From: Hyphomonadaceae bacterium
GTDB taxonomy: Bacteria; Pseudomonadota; Alphaproteobacteria; Caulobacterales; Hyphomonadaceae
DNA: 11,042 nt
Assembly: GCA_030696545.1 (NCBI GenBank)
Contig: JAUYSA010000491.1
Coordinates: forward strand, 1-11,042
Reading direction: 5' to 3'
In this document: piece by piece, positions 6,174-11,042 of the stretch
Position numbering within the stretch: position 1 is the stretch's first letter
Layout of the letters: each line of letters starts with the position of its first letter
Made by a program: the position numbers and the translations under genes
Notes under the pieces: model-generated
Told to the model about the DNA's origin: nothing
The model's database searches: none
Seen by the model: the letters and a program-made list of their open reading frames with translations, nothing else

Positions 6174-6800
6174 TCATGAGCTGTCGGTAAAGCGCGGGGC
6201 GCATTCGGCGGAGAGATGGCGCAGGGTCGGGTTCGCCAGCGCGTAGAAACATCGCGGCGAGGTCGCGAGATGGCGGAAGCGGTCGAGGCCGGAGCGCAGG
6301 CGGCGGGCGAGGCGCTGGATGAAGCGGTGCGGATCGTGGACTGCTTCGAGCAGCGCCTGCATACGCAGGGCGAGCGGGCGGGTCTTCACGAGGGTGCGCG
6401 GCTTTTGCTTGATGCGCCTTGCTGTGCGGATGCCGGCGCGCGAGGCCGGCGGCGTCATGCGGAAGCTGGGACGCCAGGTGTTGATGTCATCGAGGTCGAA
6501 GGTTGGGCCCGGCTTGCGGGCTTTCGACACGCTAGCGCGCGGCGGGGTTGGCGGCGGCAGGCTTGTCGCGATGGCGCTGGCTTCGATGAAGAGCACGCGG
6601 CGCAGCATGTCCTCGACGATGCGGAGCCAGCGGATGAAGTCGGATCGCACGTCGGCCTTGATGACGATCTCGCGGGCGATGTCCTGCGGCGTGAAGAAGC
6701 GCGCGAAGAGATAGCCGAGCAGGTCGCGCGCATGGACAAGCCCATCGGCGGCGATGCGGCCGATGTTGGGAACGGGGAGGCTGAAGAGGTCGACTTGCAT
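6174..6800 (-). CDS. orphan uncharacterised protein (208 aa)
   Basis: I cannot name this family. The N-terminal half looks globular: MQVDLFSLPVPNIGRIAADG, then HARDLLGYLFARFFTPQDIA (about 24-43) and an amphipathic helix with RSDFIRWLRIVEDMLRRVLFIEA (52-74). A Pro-rich linker (80-88) follows, then a basic region with KARKPGPTFDLDDINTWRPSF, and a very Arg-rich helical C-terminal half (RFIQRLARRLRSGLDRFRHL, about 158-177). The basic tail could bind nucleic acid, but that is only a suggestion. The - strand reading is preferred over a 257-codon frame on the other strand because it has protein-like hydrophobic spacing and starts 7 nt after a perfect TATAAT. It has no Shine-Dalgarno. It stands alone between two direct repeat copies, so transfer or deletion as a unit is conceivable. 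Confidence 0.65.
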   Translation of the reverse strand: MQVDLFSLPVPNIGRIAADGLVHARDLLGYLFARFFTPQDIAREIVIKADVRSDFIRWLRIVEDMLRRVLFIEASAIATSLPPPTPPRASVSKARKPGPTFDLDDINTWRPSFRMTPPASRAGIRTARRIKQKPRTLVKTRPLALRMQALLEAVHDPHRFIQRLARRLRSGLDRFRHLATSPRCFYALANPTLRHLSAECAPRFTDSS

Positions 6801-6807
6801 GGGCGTG

Positions 6808-6813
6808 ATTATA
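6808..6813 (-). promoter_or_regulatory. perfect -10 box 7 nt before the 208-aa start (leaderless candidate)
   Basis: Read on the - strand, TATAAT (6813 to 6808) is followed by CACGCCC and then the ATG at 6800. A start site at normal distance would fall on or beside the A of the ATG, giving a leaderless message, which agrees with the missing Shine-Dalgarno. No good -35 is seen 16-18 bp upstream. Confidence 0.5.
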
Positions 6814-6881
6814 CGCGCGGTGCAGGTGGGCGGGGATGGAGGTTTTCTTGTCCTACAGGTGCGCGGGGCGTGGAGCGTTGT

Positions 6882-6906
6882 GGGCGTGGGGTTTTGGGCG
6901 GTTGGG
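6882..6906 (+). other. G-quadruplex-type motif
   Basis: Four G-runs, GGG-CGT-GGGG-TTTT-GGG-CGGTT-GGG, with loops of 3, 4 and 5 nt satisfy the standard intramolecular G4 pattern on the + strand. It lies about 70 bp upstream of the orphan gene promoter, between that promoter and repeat copy 2. Apart from this, 6814-6944 shows nothing recognisable. Confidence 0.55.
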
Positions 6907-6944
6907 ATGGTTTGGATTCCGCGGAAGTTGATTCGGTCTCACCG

Positions 6945-7040
6945 CCGCGTCCCCCGCGAAGGCGGGGGTCCAGCTTCTTTGCGAAGTGAGTCTGGATCCC
7001 CGCTTTCGCGGGGAACGCGGACCTAAGGGTCCGCTTCCAG
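6945..7040. repeat. two-hairpin intergenic repeat, copy 2
   Basis: Same order and orientation as the copy at 6005-6102. The first stem (6947-6973 with 6992-7018) has two G-T and one C-A pairs; its 18-nt loop differs from copy 1 at only three or four positions. The second stem is 7017-7023 with 7028-7034 around TAAG, then TTCCAG. In the second hairpin the inner bases differ between copies on both arms yet still pair, which points to a conserved structure. Confidence 0.88.
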
Positions 7041-7086
7041 AGCGCGTGCTGAGGGTCTCCTTCCCCCGTGGGTAAGAACGGCGGGC

Positions 7087-7237
7087 GTGTGCCCCCTCCG
7101 TCTTGCGCGCGAGGGCGCGCAATCCACCTCCCCCAGTGCTTCGCACTGAGGGAGGCAAGACAACGGTGCATTGCCTCCACCAGTCGAAGACTGGGGGAGG
7201 TGGATCGATGCGGAGCATCGAGACGGAGGGGGTGTGC
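7087..7237. repeat. large nested palindrome of the CTCCCCCAG type
   Basis: The left arm 7087-7158 and right arm 7171-7237 are imperfect reverse complements: both carry CCCCCTCCGTCT, ATCCACCTCCCCCAGT and GAGGCAA blocks when read outward to centre. The centre is 12 nt. Each arm holds its own small hairpins: 7104-7121 and about 7129-7154 on the left; 7176-7200 and 7206-7220 on the right. The hairpin sequences differ between arms although the flanking blocks match. Similar CCCCCTCCGTC...CCACCTCCCCCAG elements are common between alphaproteobacterial genes (recollection). Ends and any target duplication are not evident. 7238-7313 shows nothing recognisable. Confidence 0.85.
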
Positions 7238-7313
7238 TTAGCCGGTCGAGCGGTCTGCCACCTGGGGAGTGTTGAGACAGGCGCGTGCCCGGAATAACTG
7301 GCGAGGACCCTGC

Positions 7314-8888
7314 CTAAGCCGCGGCGCCGGTTGCTTTTGCGCGGCGGACTTCCAGCTTGTTGAGGGCGTGGACGTAGGCGCGGGCGCTGGCGACGAGGGT
7401 GTCGGGGTCGCTGGCTTTGCCGGTGGCGACGAGGCCCTGTTCGGACAGGCGTACGGAGACCGTCGCTTGCGCGTCGGTGCCTTCGGTGACGGCATTGACC
7501 TGGTAGAGTTCGAGGACGGCCGTGTGCGGAACAAGTTGGCGGATGGCGTTGAAGACGGCGTCGACGGGGCCGTTGCCGGTGGCGTGCGTGGAGCGGACTT
7601 CGCCTTCGACCACGATTTCGAGTTCGGCCGATTGCGGGCCGTCCGTGCCGGCGACAACTTTCAGGCGCTTGATCGACACGCGTTCCTGGACGGCGGCCAG
7701 CTGGTCGTCGACGAGGGCGATGATGTCTTCGTCAAAGACGTGCTTCTTCTTGTCGGCCAGATCCTTGAAGCGCTTGAAGGCGTCGTTGAGCGGGCCCCGC
7801 TCCAGCACGTAGCCGAGTGATTCCAGCTTGTCGCGGAAGGCGTTGCGGCCGGAGAGTTTGCCCATGATGAGCGAGGTGGAGGGGACGCCCACGTCTTCGG
7901 GCTGCATGATCTCATACGTCTCGCGATTCTTGAGCATGCCGTCCTGGTGAATGCCGCTCTCGTGCGCGAAGGCGTTCTTGCCGACAATGGCCTTGTTGTA
8001 CTGCACCGGGAAGCCGGTGATGGAGCTGACCATCTTGGAAGCGCGGGAGAGCTTCGGCGTGACAACCTCGGTGTAGAACGGCATCGAGTCGCCGCGCACT
8101 TTCAGCGCCATGACGCATTCTTCGAGAGCGGCGTTGCCGGCGCGCTCGCCCATGCCGTTGATGGCGCATTCGATCTGGCGCGCGCCGTTTATTACCCCCG
8201 CGAGGGAATTGGCGACGGCGAGGCCGAGGTCGTTGTGGCAGTGGGTGGACCAGATGACCTTGTCGGAGTTCGGGATGTTCTCGATCAGGCGGCGGAAGAG
8301 GTCGCCGTATTCGGTGGGGTGCGAGTAGCCGACCGTGTCGGGTACGTTGATGACGGTAGCGCCGGACTGGATCGCGACGTCGATCGCTTTGCAGAGGAAG
8401 TCGAACTCGGTGCGGGTTGCGTCTTCGGCGGACCATTCGACGTCGCTGGCGTATTTGCGGCTGTGCGTGACGGACGCGCCGATCGCTTCGAGCACGGCGT
8501 TCGGGCCCATCTTCAGCTTGTGCTTCATGTGGACCGGGCTGGTCGAGATGAAGGTGTGGACGCGCGGGTTCTTCGCCTTGCGGAGCGCTTCGCCTGCCCT
8601 GTCGATGTCGGTGAGCGTGGAGCGGGCCAGCGAGCAGATCGTCATGTCCTTCGCCAGCTCGGCGATCTGGGCGACGCACTGGAAATCGCCCTCGGAGGAC
8701 GCGGCGAAGCCGGCTTCGCAGACGTCGACCTTCATCTCCTGCAGGAGTTCGGCGAGTTCGAGCTTTTCGCGCAGGGTCATCGAGGCGCCGGGCGATTGTT
8801 CGCCGTCGCGCATGGTGGTGTCGAAGATGAGGACGCGGTCCTTGCCGTTCACGGCCGGGCCTACGGGTTTTATCGCGGGAGTGGTCAT
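7314..8888 (-). CDS. leuA: 2-isopropylmalate synthase
   Basis: This enzyme condenses acetyl-CoA with 2-ketoisovalerate to 2-isopropylmalate, the committed, leucine-inhibited step of leucine synthesis in the cytosol. The 524-residue product matches bacterial type-1 LeuA (about 510-525). Seen: DTTMRDGEQSPGASM (23-37), with the catalytic Arg and metal Asp; an ISTSPVHMKHKL segment (115-125); the HCHNDLG metal site at 216-222; NGMGERAGNAALEE (244-257); FAHESGIHQDGM (307-318); a linker with IMGKLSGRNAF (341-351); and the C-terminal LeuA regulatory domain (about 385-515), where leucine binds. ATG 8888 has AGGA 8 nt upstream. A Leu-rich leader ORF and alternative stem-loops lie between its promoter and this start, so expression is probably attenuated by charged tRNA-Leu. 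No terminator with a T-run is visible after the stop. Confidence 0.97.
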   Translation of the reverse strand: MTTPAIKPVGPAVNGKDRVLIFDTTMRDGEQSPGASMTLREKLELAELLQEMKVDVCEAGFAASSEGDFQCVAQIAELAKDMTICSLARSTLTDIDRAGEALRKAKNPRVHTFISTSPVHMKHKLKMGPNAVLEAIGASVTHSRKYASDVEWSAEDATRTEFDFLCKAIDVAIQSGATVINVPDTVGYSHPTEYGDLFRRLIENIPNSDKVIWSTHCHNDLGLAVANSLAGVINGARQIECAINGMGERAGNAALEECVMALKVRGDSMPFYTEVVTPKLSRASKMVSSITGFPVQYNKAIVGKNAFAHESGIHQDGMLKNRETYEIMQPEDVGVPSTSLIMGKLSGRNAFRDKLESLGYVLERGPLNDAFKRFKDLADKKKHVFDEDIIALVDDQLAAVQERVSIKRLKVVAGTDGPQSAELEIVVEGEVRSTHATGNGPVDAVFNAIRQLVPHTAVLELYQVNAVTEGTDAQATVSVRLSEQGLVATGKASDPDTLVASARAYVHALNKLEVRRAKATGAAA

Positions 8889-8913
8889 CTGGGCGGTCCT
8901 GTCAGGGCTTTGT

Positions 8914-9005
8914 CAGAGGGTTTGCTTGTCTTGGAACCCCTGGACGCGCGACCCGCGGAGCTATGCCCGGATCACGAACGCGCCCAGGGGCTGCTAAGCA
9001 GCCCC
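8914..9005 (-). promoter_or_regulatory. mutually exclusive stem-loops of a leuA attenuator
   Basis: On the - strand message: segment 1 (9005-8998, GGGGCUGC) pairs perfectly with segment 2 (8994-8987, GCAGCCCC) around UUA. Segment 2, extended to 8979, alternatively pairs with segment 3 (8950-8937) in 12 pairs with a 2-nt bulge. Segment 3 can instead pair with segment 4 (about 8922-8914) through GGGUU/AACCC and flanking pairs. Segments 1 and 2 lie in the last codons of the leader peptide (P13 to W20), so a ribosome stalled on the Leu codons would block 1:2 and favour 2:3. No U-run follows 3:4, so the output (Rho, intrinsic or translational) is open. Confidence 0.6.
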
Positions 9006-9043
9006 GGCAGGGTAAGGAGTAGGGTGAGACCCCGTTTGCGCAT
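8972..9043 (-). CDS. leucine leader peptide of leuA
   Basis: A 23-codon ORF lies 83 nt upstream of leuA: ATG at 9043, TGA ending at 8972. It begins MRKRGLTLLLTLPGLLSS. Codons 6, 8, 9, 10, 12, 15 and 16 are Leu (CTC, CTA, CTC, CTT, CTG, CTG, CTT), seven of eleven positions. Such a peptide has no enzymatic role; its translation reports charged tRNA-Leu to the downstream RNA structures, as in known amino-acid operon leaders. The Leu cluster lies immediately before and within the first stem, the right register for control. The promoter -10 ends 6 nt before the ATG and there is no Shine-Dalgarno, so the leader is probably translated leaderless. The basic-hydrophobic sequence also resembles a short signal peptide, but its size and position argue for a leader. 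Confidence 0.75.
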   Translation of the reverse strand: MRKRGLTLLLTLPGLLSSPWARS

Positions 9044-9049
9044 GATTGT

Positions 9050-9078
9050 TCTATGATCGGGTGGGAAGTGCCCGTCAA
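9050..9078 (-). promoter_or_regulatory. promoter of the leu leader and leuA
   Basis: On the - strand, TTGACG (9078-9073) and CATAGA (9055-9050) are separated by 17 bp. The -35 matches the sigma-70-type consensus at five of six positions, the -10 at three of six. ACAATC and the leader ATG follow, so a start site at usual distance falls on or beside the ATG. Confidence 0.55.
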
Positions 9079-9085
9079 GCGGCGG

Positions 9086-9118
9086 AAAATCTGACCCCAC
9101 GAAATGATCGCTCGGGGT
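9086..9118 (-). terminator. weak stem-loop plus TTTT after the VTT gene
   Basis: On the - strand, ACCCC (9118-9114) pairs with GGGGT (9098-9094); a TCG/CGA inner pair set is possible. CAGA and TTTT follow. It lies 17 nt after the stop at 9135. The short stem and short T-run make it a weak candidate separating this gene from the leu promoter. Confidence 0.25.
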
Positions 9119-9134
9119 GGATCGCACCCGGTTC

Positions 9135-9887
9135 TCAGCTTTTGGCGACCGTTTCATTGGGCGCTGGTTCCGGCGCACCCTCTGGTTTGAGGTCGGGTTC
9201 GCCCTGAACCGCCCGGCGGGCCGCGAGCGCCACGACGATCCAGATGCTCACTACGGCGATGACGCCGCCGACCGCGATGACGACGCCGCCGCCCATGGCG
9301 GACATCACCGACTGGCCCAGCAGGGCGACGATCAGCGTCTTGGGGATCGAGCCGATGAAGCAGCCGGCCATGAAGCGCCAGAACTTCGCCTTGGAAGCGC
9401 CGAACGCCATGTTGACCACGATGGCGGGGGCGGTGGGTACCGAGCGGACGATCATCGAGGCGAGGAAGTCGTTGCGGCCGATGAAGCGCGATAGGCGGTT
9501 CACGGTGTCGCCGCCATAGCGGTCGACCAGTTCGCGGCCGCCGAAGCGGCCCATGTAGAAATGGAGCCAGGCCGCGGCCATCTGGCCTGCCATCGCATAG
9601 ACGCTGCCGAGCCAGGGGCCGAAGGCGACGATGCAGCCCGCCATCAGCACGAATTGCGGGGCGGCGATGAAGGCTGAGAGGATGAAAACGGCGATGGTGG
9701 CGGGAAGCGCCCACGGGCTGTTGCGCAGGCCCGCGAGCTGTTCGTCGATATGGTCAGCGAAGCCGAACGCGCCGGACTTGCCCAGGATCATCAGCACGCC
9801 GACGCCGCCCAGCAGGGCGAGCGAGACCCAGATGGTGCGCCAGGCGCGGGCGTCCATGTTGTTGAGGAAGGCAGCGATTTTCTTCAT
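9135..9887 (-). CDS. VTT-domain (TVP38/TMEM64-like) membrane protein
   Basis: This 250-residue inner-membrane protein belongs to the VTT/DedA-related superfamily, whose members are linked to lipid scrambling or membrane homeostasis; the exact substrate is not readable. Hydrophobic segments lie at about 18-36, 62-82, 84-108, 172-192 and 199-224. VTT hallmarks: the FGPWLGSVYAMAGQMAAAWLHFYMGRFGGRE stretch (89-119), then FIGRNDFLASMIVRSVPTAPAIVVN (135-159), with the Arg and Pro-x-x-Pro pattern before the re-entrant Asn, and MAFGASKAKFWRFMAGCFIGSIPKT (160-184). The tail (225-250) is polar and Pro/Glu-rich, probably cytoplasmic. ATG 9887 has no Shine-Dalgarno; a GC hairpin (9893-9920) ends 5 nt before it. 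It lies 68 nt downstream of the response regulator in the same direction, so co-transcription is possible. Confidence 0.88.
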   Translation of the reverse strand: MKKIAAFLNNMDARAWRTIWVSLALLGGVGVLMILGKSGAFGFADHIDEQLAGLRNSPWALPATIAVFILSAFIAAPQFVLMAGCIVAFGPWLGSVYAMAGQMAAAWLHFYMGRFGGRELVDRYGGDTVNRLSRFIGRNDFLASMIVRSVPTAPAIVVNMAFGASKAKFWRFMAGCFIGSIPKTLIVALLGQSVMSAMGGGVVIAVGGVIAVVSIWIVVALAARRAVQGEPDLKPEGAPEPAPNETVAKS

Positions 9888-9892
9888 TCGGG

Positions 9893-9920
9893 GGCCCAGA
9901 TGCGCCCTTGGGCGTGGGCC
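9893..9920 (-). other. GC-rich hairpin just upstream of the VTT start
   Basis: On the - strand, GGCCCA (9920-9915) pairs with TGGGCC (9898-9893), with a nested CGCCC/GGGCG (9914-9910 with 9907-9903) and a 4-nt bulge. It ends 5 nt before the ATG at 9887, where a Shine-Dalgarno would be. It may attenuate read-through from the response regulator or limit initiation. No U-run follows. Confidence 0.4.
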
Positions 9921-9955
9921 GTCAAGAATCGCGGGCGCCGCCGTATGGGAAGCGC

Positions 9956-10375
9956 CTAGCGGCAGACGGCGCGCTGGTTGAGGACCTTGCCGATGGACTT
10001 GAGCAGGTCAGCGGGCTGGACCGGCTTGGCCAGCAGGGCTGCGGCGGCGCGAAGTTCGGGGCGGCGCTCGGCGAGGGTTTCGTCGAGCAGGGCCGATACG
10101 ACGATGACCGCCGGACGGCGGGAAGACGGCAGGAGGCTGATCGCGGACAGGAGCTGGAATCCGTCCATGCCGGGCATTTCCAGGTCCGTGATCACGACAT
10201 CGAACGCGCTCTTGAGCACTTCGTCGAACGCGGCGCCGCCATCGGCGACTTCGGTGCAGGCGAAGCCGCCGGATTCGAGGACGAGGCGCAGATAGGTGCG
10301 CATGCCGGAAGCGTCATCAGCGATGAGGACGCGCGGAGGCTGCAGTTTCTTGACCAGTTGGGGGTCGGCGGGCAT
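9956..10375 (-). CDS. single-domain response regulator (CheY-like)
   Basis: This is a receiver domain without an output domain, phosphorylated by a histidine kinase and acting through protein contacts in the cytoplasm. From ATG 10375 (139 aa): acidic pair D20-D21 in VLIADDASG, phospho-acceptor D64 in VVITDLEMPGMDG, signalling Ser94 in IVVSALLDE and the invariant Lys117 in LLAKPVQPADLLKSIG. All the catalytic positions are present, so it should be active. The frame stays open back to 10534, but those 53 extra residues lack receiver similarity and run into the divergent AraC start region. ATG 10375 is therefore chosen, although its ribosome site (GGACAACAAACC) is weak. No kinase gene is adjacent. 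A TAATAT -10-like sequence lies upstream at 10431-10436, without a clear -35. Confidence 0.9.
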   Translation of the reverse strand: MPADPQLVKKLQPPRVLIADDASGMRTYLRLVLESGGFACTEVADGGAAFDEVLKSAFDVVITDLEMPGMDGFQLLSAISLLPSSRRPAVIVVSALLDETLAERRPELRAAAALLAKPVQPADLLKSIGKVLNQRAVCR

Positions 10376-10534
10376 GGTTTGTTGTCCGGGGGAGCGGGTG
10401 GCAGTCTTCGTGTTGTTGTCGCTGGCACATATTACGGCGGGGGTTCTCTCGCTTTTCTCTTGCCGACAAAGACTTAGCATTTCGCGACACATTCTGGAGA
10501 ATCCGGGTGGCATCCTGACGCAGGACCCACGCAA

Positions 10535-11042
10535 ATGAGGGAAATCATCCGCGCCAGCGCCTGGAACGGCTTTCGCGAGCTGGTGGTCGAGCTGGGCGGC
10601 GATCCGGATGCGATTCTCGCGGCGGCCCAGGTTTTCCCCTCCGCGCTGGCCGATCCGGAGCGCTATGTGCCGCTGCGGGCGTTCGTCGATTCAATGGCGA
10701 TGGCGGCGGAGCGGCTGGAGCGGCCGGATTTCGGGCTGCAGTTCGGCCAGATGCAGAACCTGTCGGCGCTGGGGGCGCTGTCGATCGCCATAATCAACTC
10801 ACCGACGGCGCGCGAGGGGATCGATGTCGCCGCCAGGTTCATGCACGTCCACAGCCCTGCCCTGACGATGACGCTGACGCCGATGCCGCGAACCTCGCGC
10901 GACTTCCTGTCGGCGTCCCTCGACCTGCGGAACCAGAAGCGGCGCGAGCAGAATGACGAGCGGATCATCGCCTCGTTCCACAAGTCGCTGGGGCTGATGG
11001 GGGGCGTTGACTACAAGCCGCACGAGGTCTGGTTCATGCACG
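10535..11042 (+). CDS. AraC-family regulator, N-terminal part (cut by window end)
   Basis: The frame opens at ATG 10535, with AGGA 9 nt upstream (10522-10525), and runs without a stop for 169 codons to the right edge. The visible part fits the 'arabinose-binding' effector domain at the N-terminus of AraC/XylS regulators of the OruR/ArgR-like type: RASAWNGFRELVVELGGDPD (6-25), then LADPERYVPLRAFVDSMAMAAERL (about 39-62), PDFGLQFGQMQNLSALGALSIAIINSPT (65-92) and an FMHVHSPALTMTLTP strand segment (102-116). The C-terminal double helix-turn-helix would lie beyond the window and is not seen. It diverges from the response regulator with 159 bp between the starts, a region that may carry both promoters. 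Confidence 0.85.
   Translation, partial: MREIIRASAWNGFRELVVELGGDPDAILAAAQVFPSALADPERYVPLRAFVDSMAMAAERLERPDFGLQFGQMQNLSALGALSIAIINSPTAREGIDVAARFMHVHSPALTMTLTPMPRTSRDFLSASLDLRNQKRREQNDERIIASFHKSLGLMGGVDYKPHEVWFMH

Noticed and set aside
5041..6252. A 403-codon - strand frame ending with the 94-aa gene
   Set aside because: Only the last 94 codons look like protein; the rest runs through the repeat and out of frame across the acetyltransferase.
6216..6989. A 257-codon + strand frame opposite the 208-aa gene
   Set aside because: It continues into repeat copy 2, lacks hydrophobic patterning and has no start signals. The - strand frame has the TATAAT. This remains the least certain strand choice in the window.
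6809..7218. Frames yielding PAKAGIQ and DPRLRG peptides
   Set aside because: These are translations of the palindromic repeats seen across many genomes as spurious ORFs, not genes.
6005..7237. CRISPR array
   Set aside because: The repeats are long palindromes, few and unevenly spaced, with no short direct repeats, spacers or cas genes.
7947..9056. A 369-codon open frame on the + strand opposite leuA
   Set aside because: It mirrors the leuA codons; its Asp/Gly/Val/Arg-rich translation has no domain logic, while the - strand gives complete LeuA motifs.
10376..10534. N-terminal extension of the response regulator
   Set aside because: The 53 added residues lie outside the receiver fold and would occupy the divergent promoter region; a standard receiver starts just after ATG 10375.

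Overview
This GC-rich window reads as ordinary chromosome of an alphaproteobacterium, probably Caulobacterales/Hyphomonadaceae-like. The reasons are the strong G/C third-position bias, a TadD-like gene fragment, the CCCCGC/GCGGGG and CTCCCCCAG palindromic intergenic repeats, and several starts without a clear Shine-Dalgarno. The lineage is an inference. No tRNA, rRNA, CRISPR array, transposase or phage gene is visible.

Layout. 1-238 is the 3' end of a TPR gene (TadD-like). 368-4094 is a + strand block: a large lipoprotein of unknown function, gluQ (glutamyl-Q tRNA(Asp) synthetase) and an EamA/DMT permease whose TTG start overlaps the gluQ stop by 4 nt. A MarR-type regulator follows (4150 or 4255 to 4698). 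It converges on a - strand operon (5912 to 4695): GNAT acetyltransferase, an uncharacterised 94-residue protein and CsaA. The marR and csaA stop codons share one CTAG palindrome. 5913-7313 is the least ordinary part: an orphan 208-residue gene (6800 to 6174, -) lies between two direct copies of a two-hairpin repeat. To its right are a G-quadruplex-type run and a separate, large nested palindrome.

7314-9078 (-) is the leucine locus. leuA is preceded by a 23-codon leader ORF with seven Leu codons in an 11-codon stretch, then mutually exclusive stem-loops. Its promoter sits so close to the leader ATG that the leader is probably translated from a leaderless transcript. This is the best regulatory finding in the window: a candidate leucine attenuator with no evident U-tract terminator. 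9135-10375 (-) holds a VTT/TMEM64 membrane protein and a single-domain response regulator. Diverging from them is the 5' part of an AraC-family regulator (10535 to window end, +).

How they work together: leuA makes leucine and its leader would sense charged tRNA-Leu; gluQ modifies queuosine in tRNA-Asp; CsaA is a tRNA-binding-fold protein. The rest are regulators, transporters and unknowns with no shared pathway that I can see. Several genes start inside or next to GC-rich hairpins (gluQ, the 94-residue gene, the VTT gene), which suggests local translational coupling.
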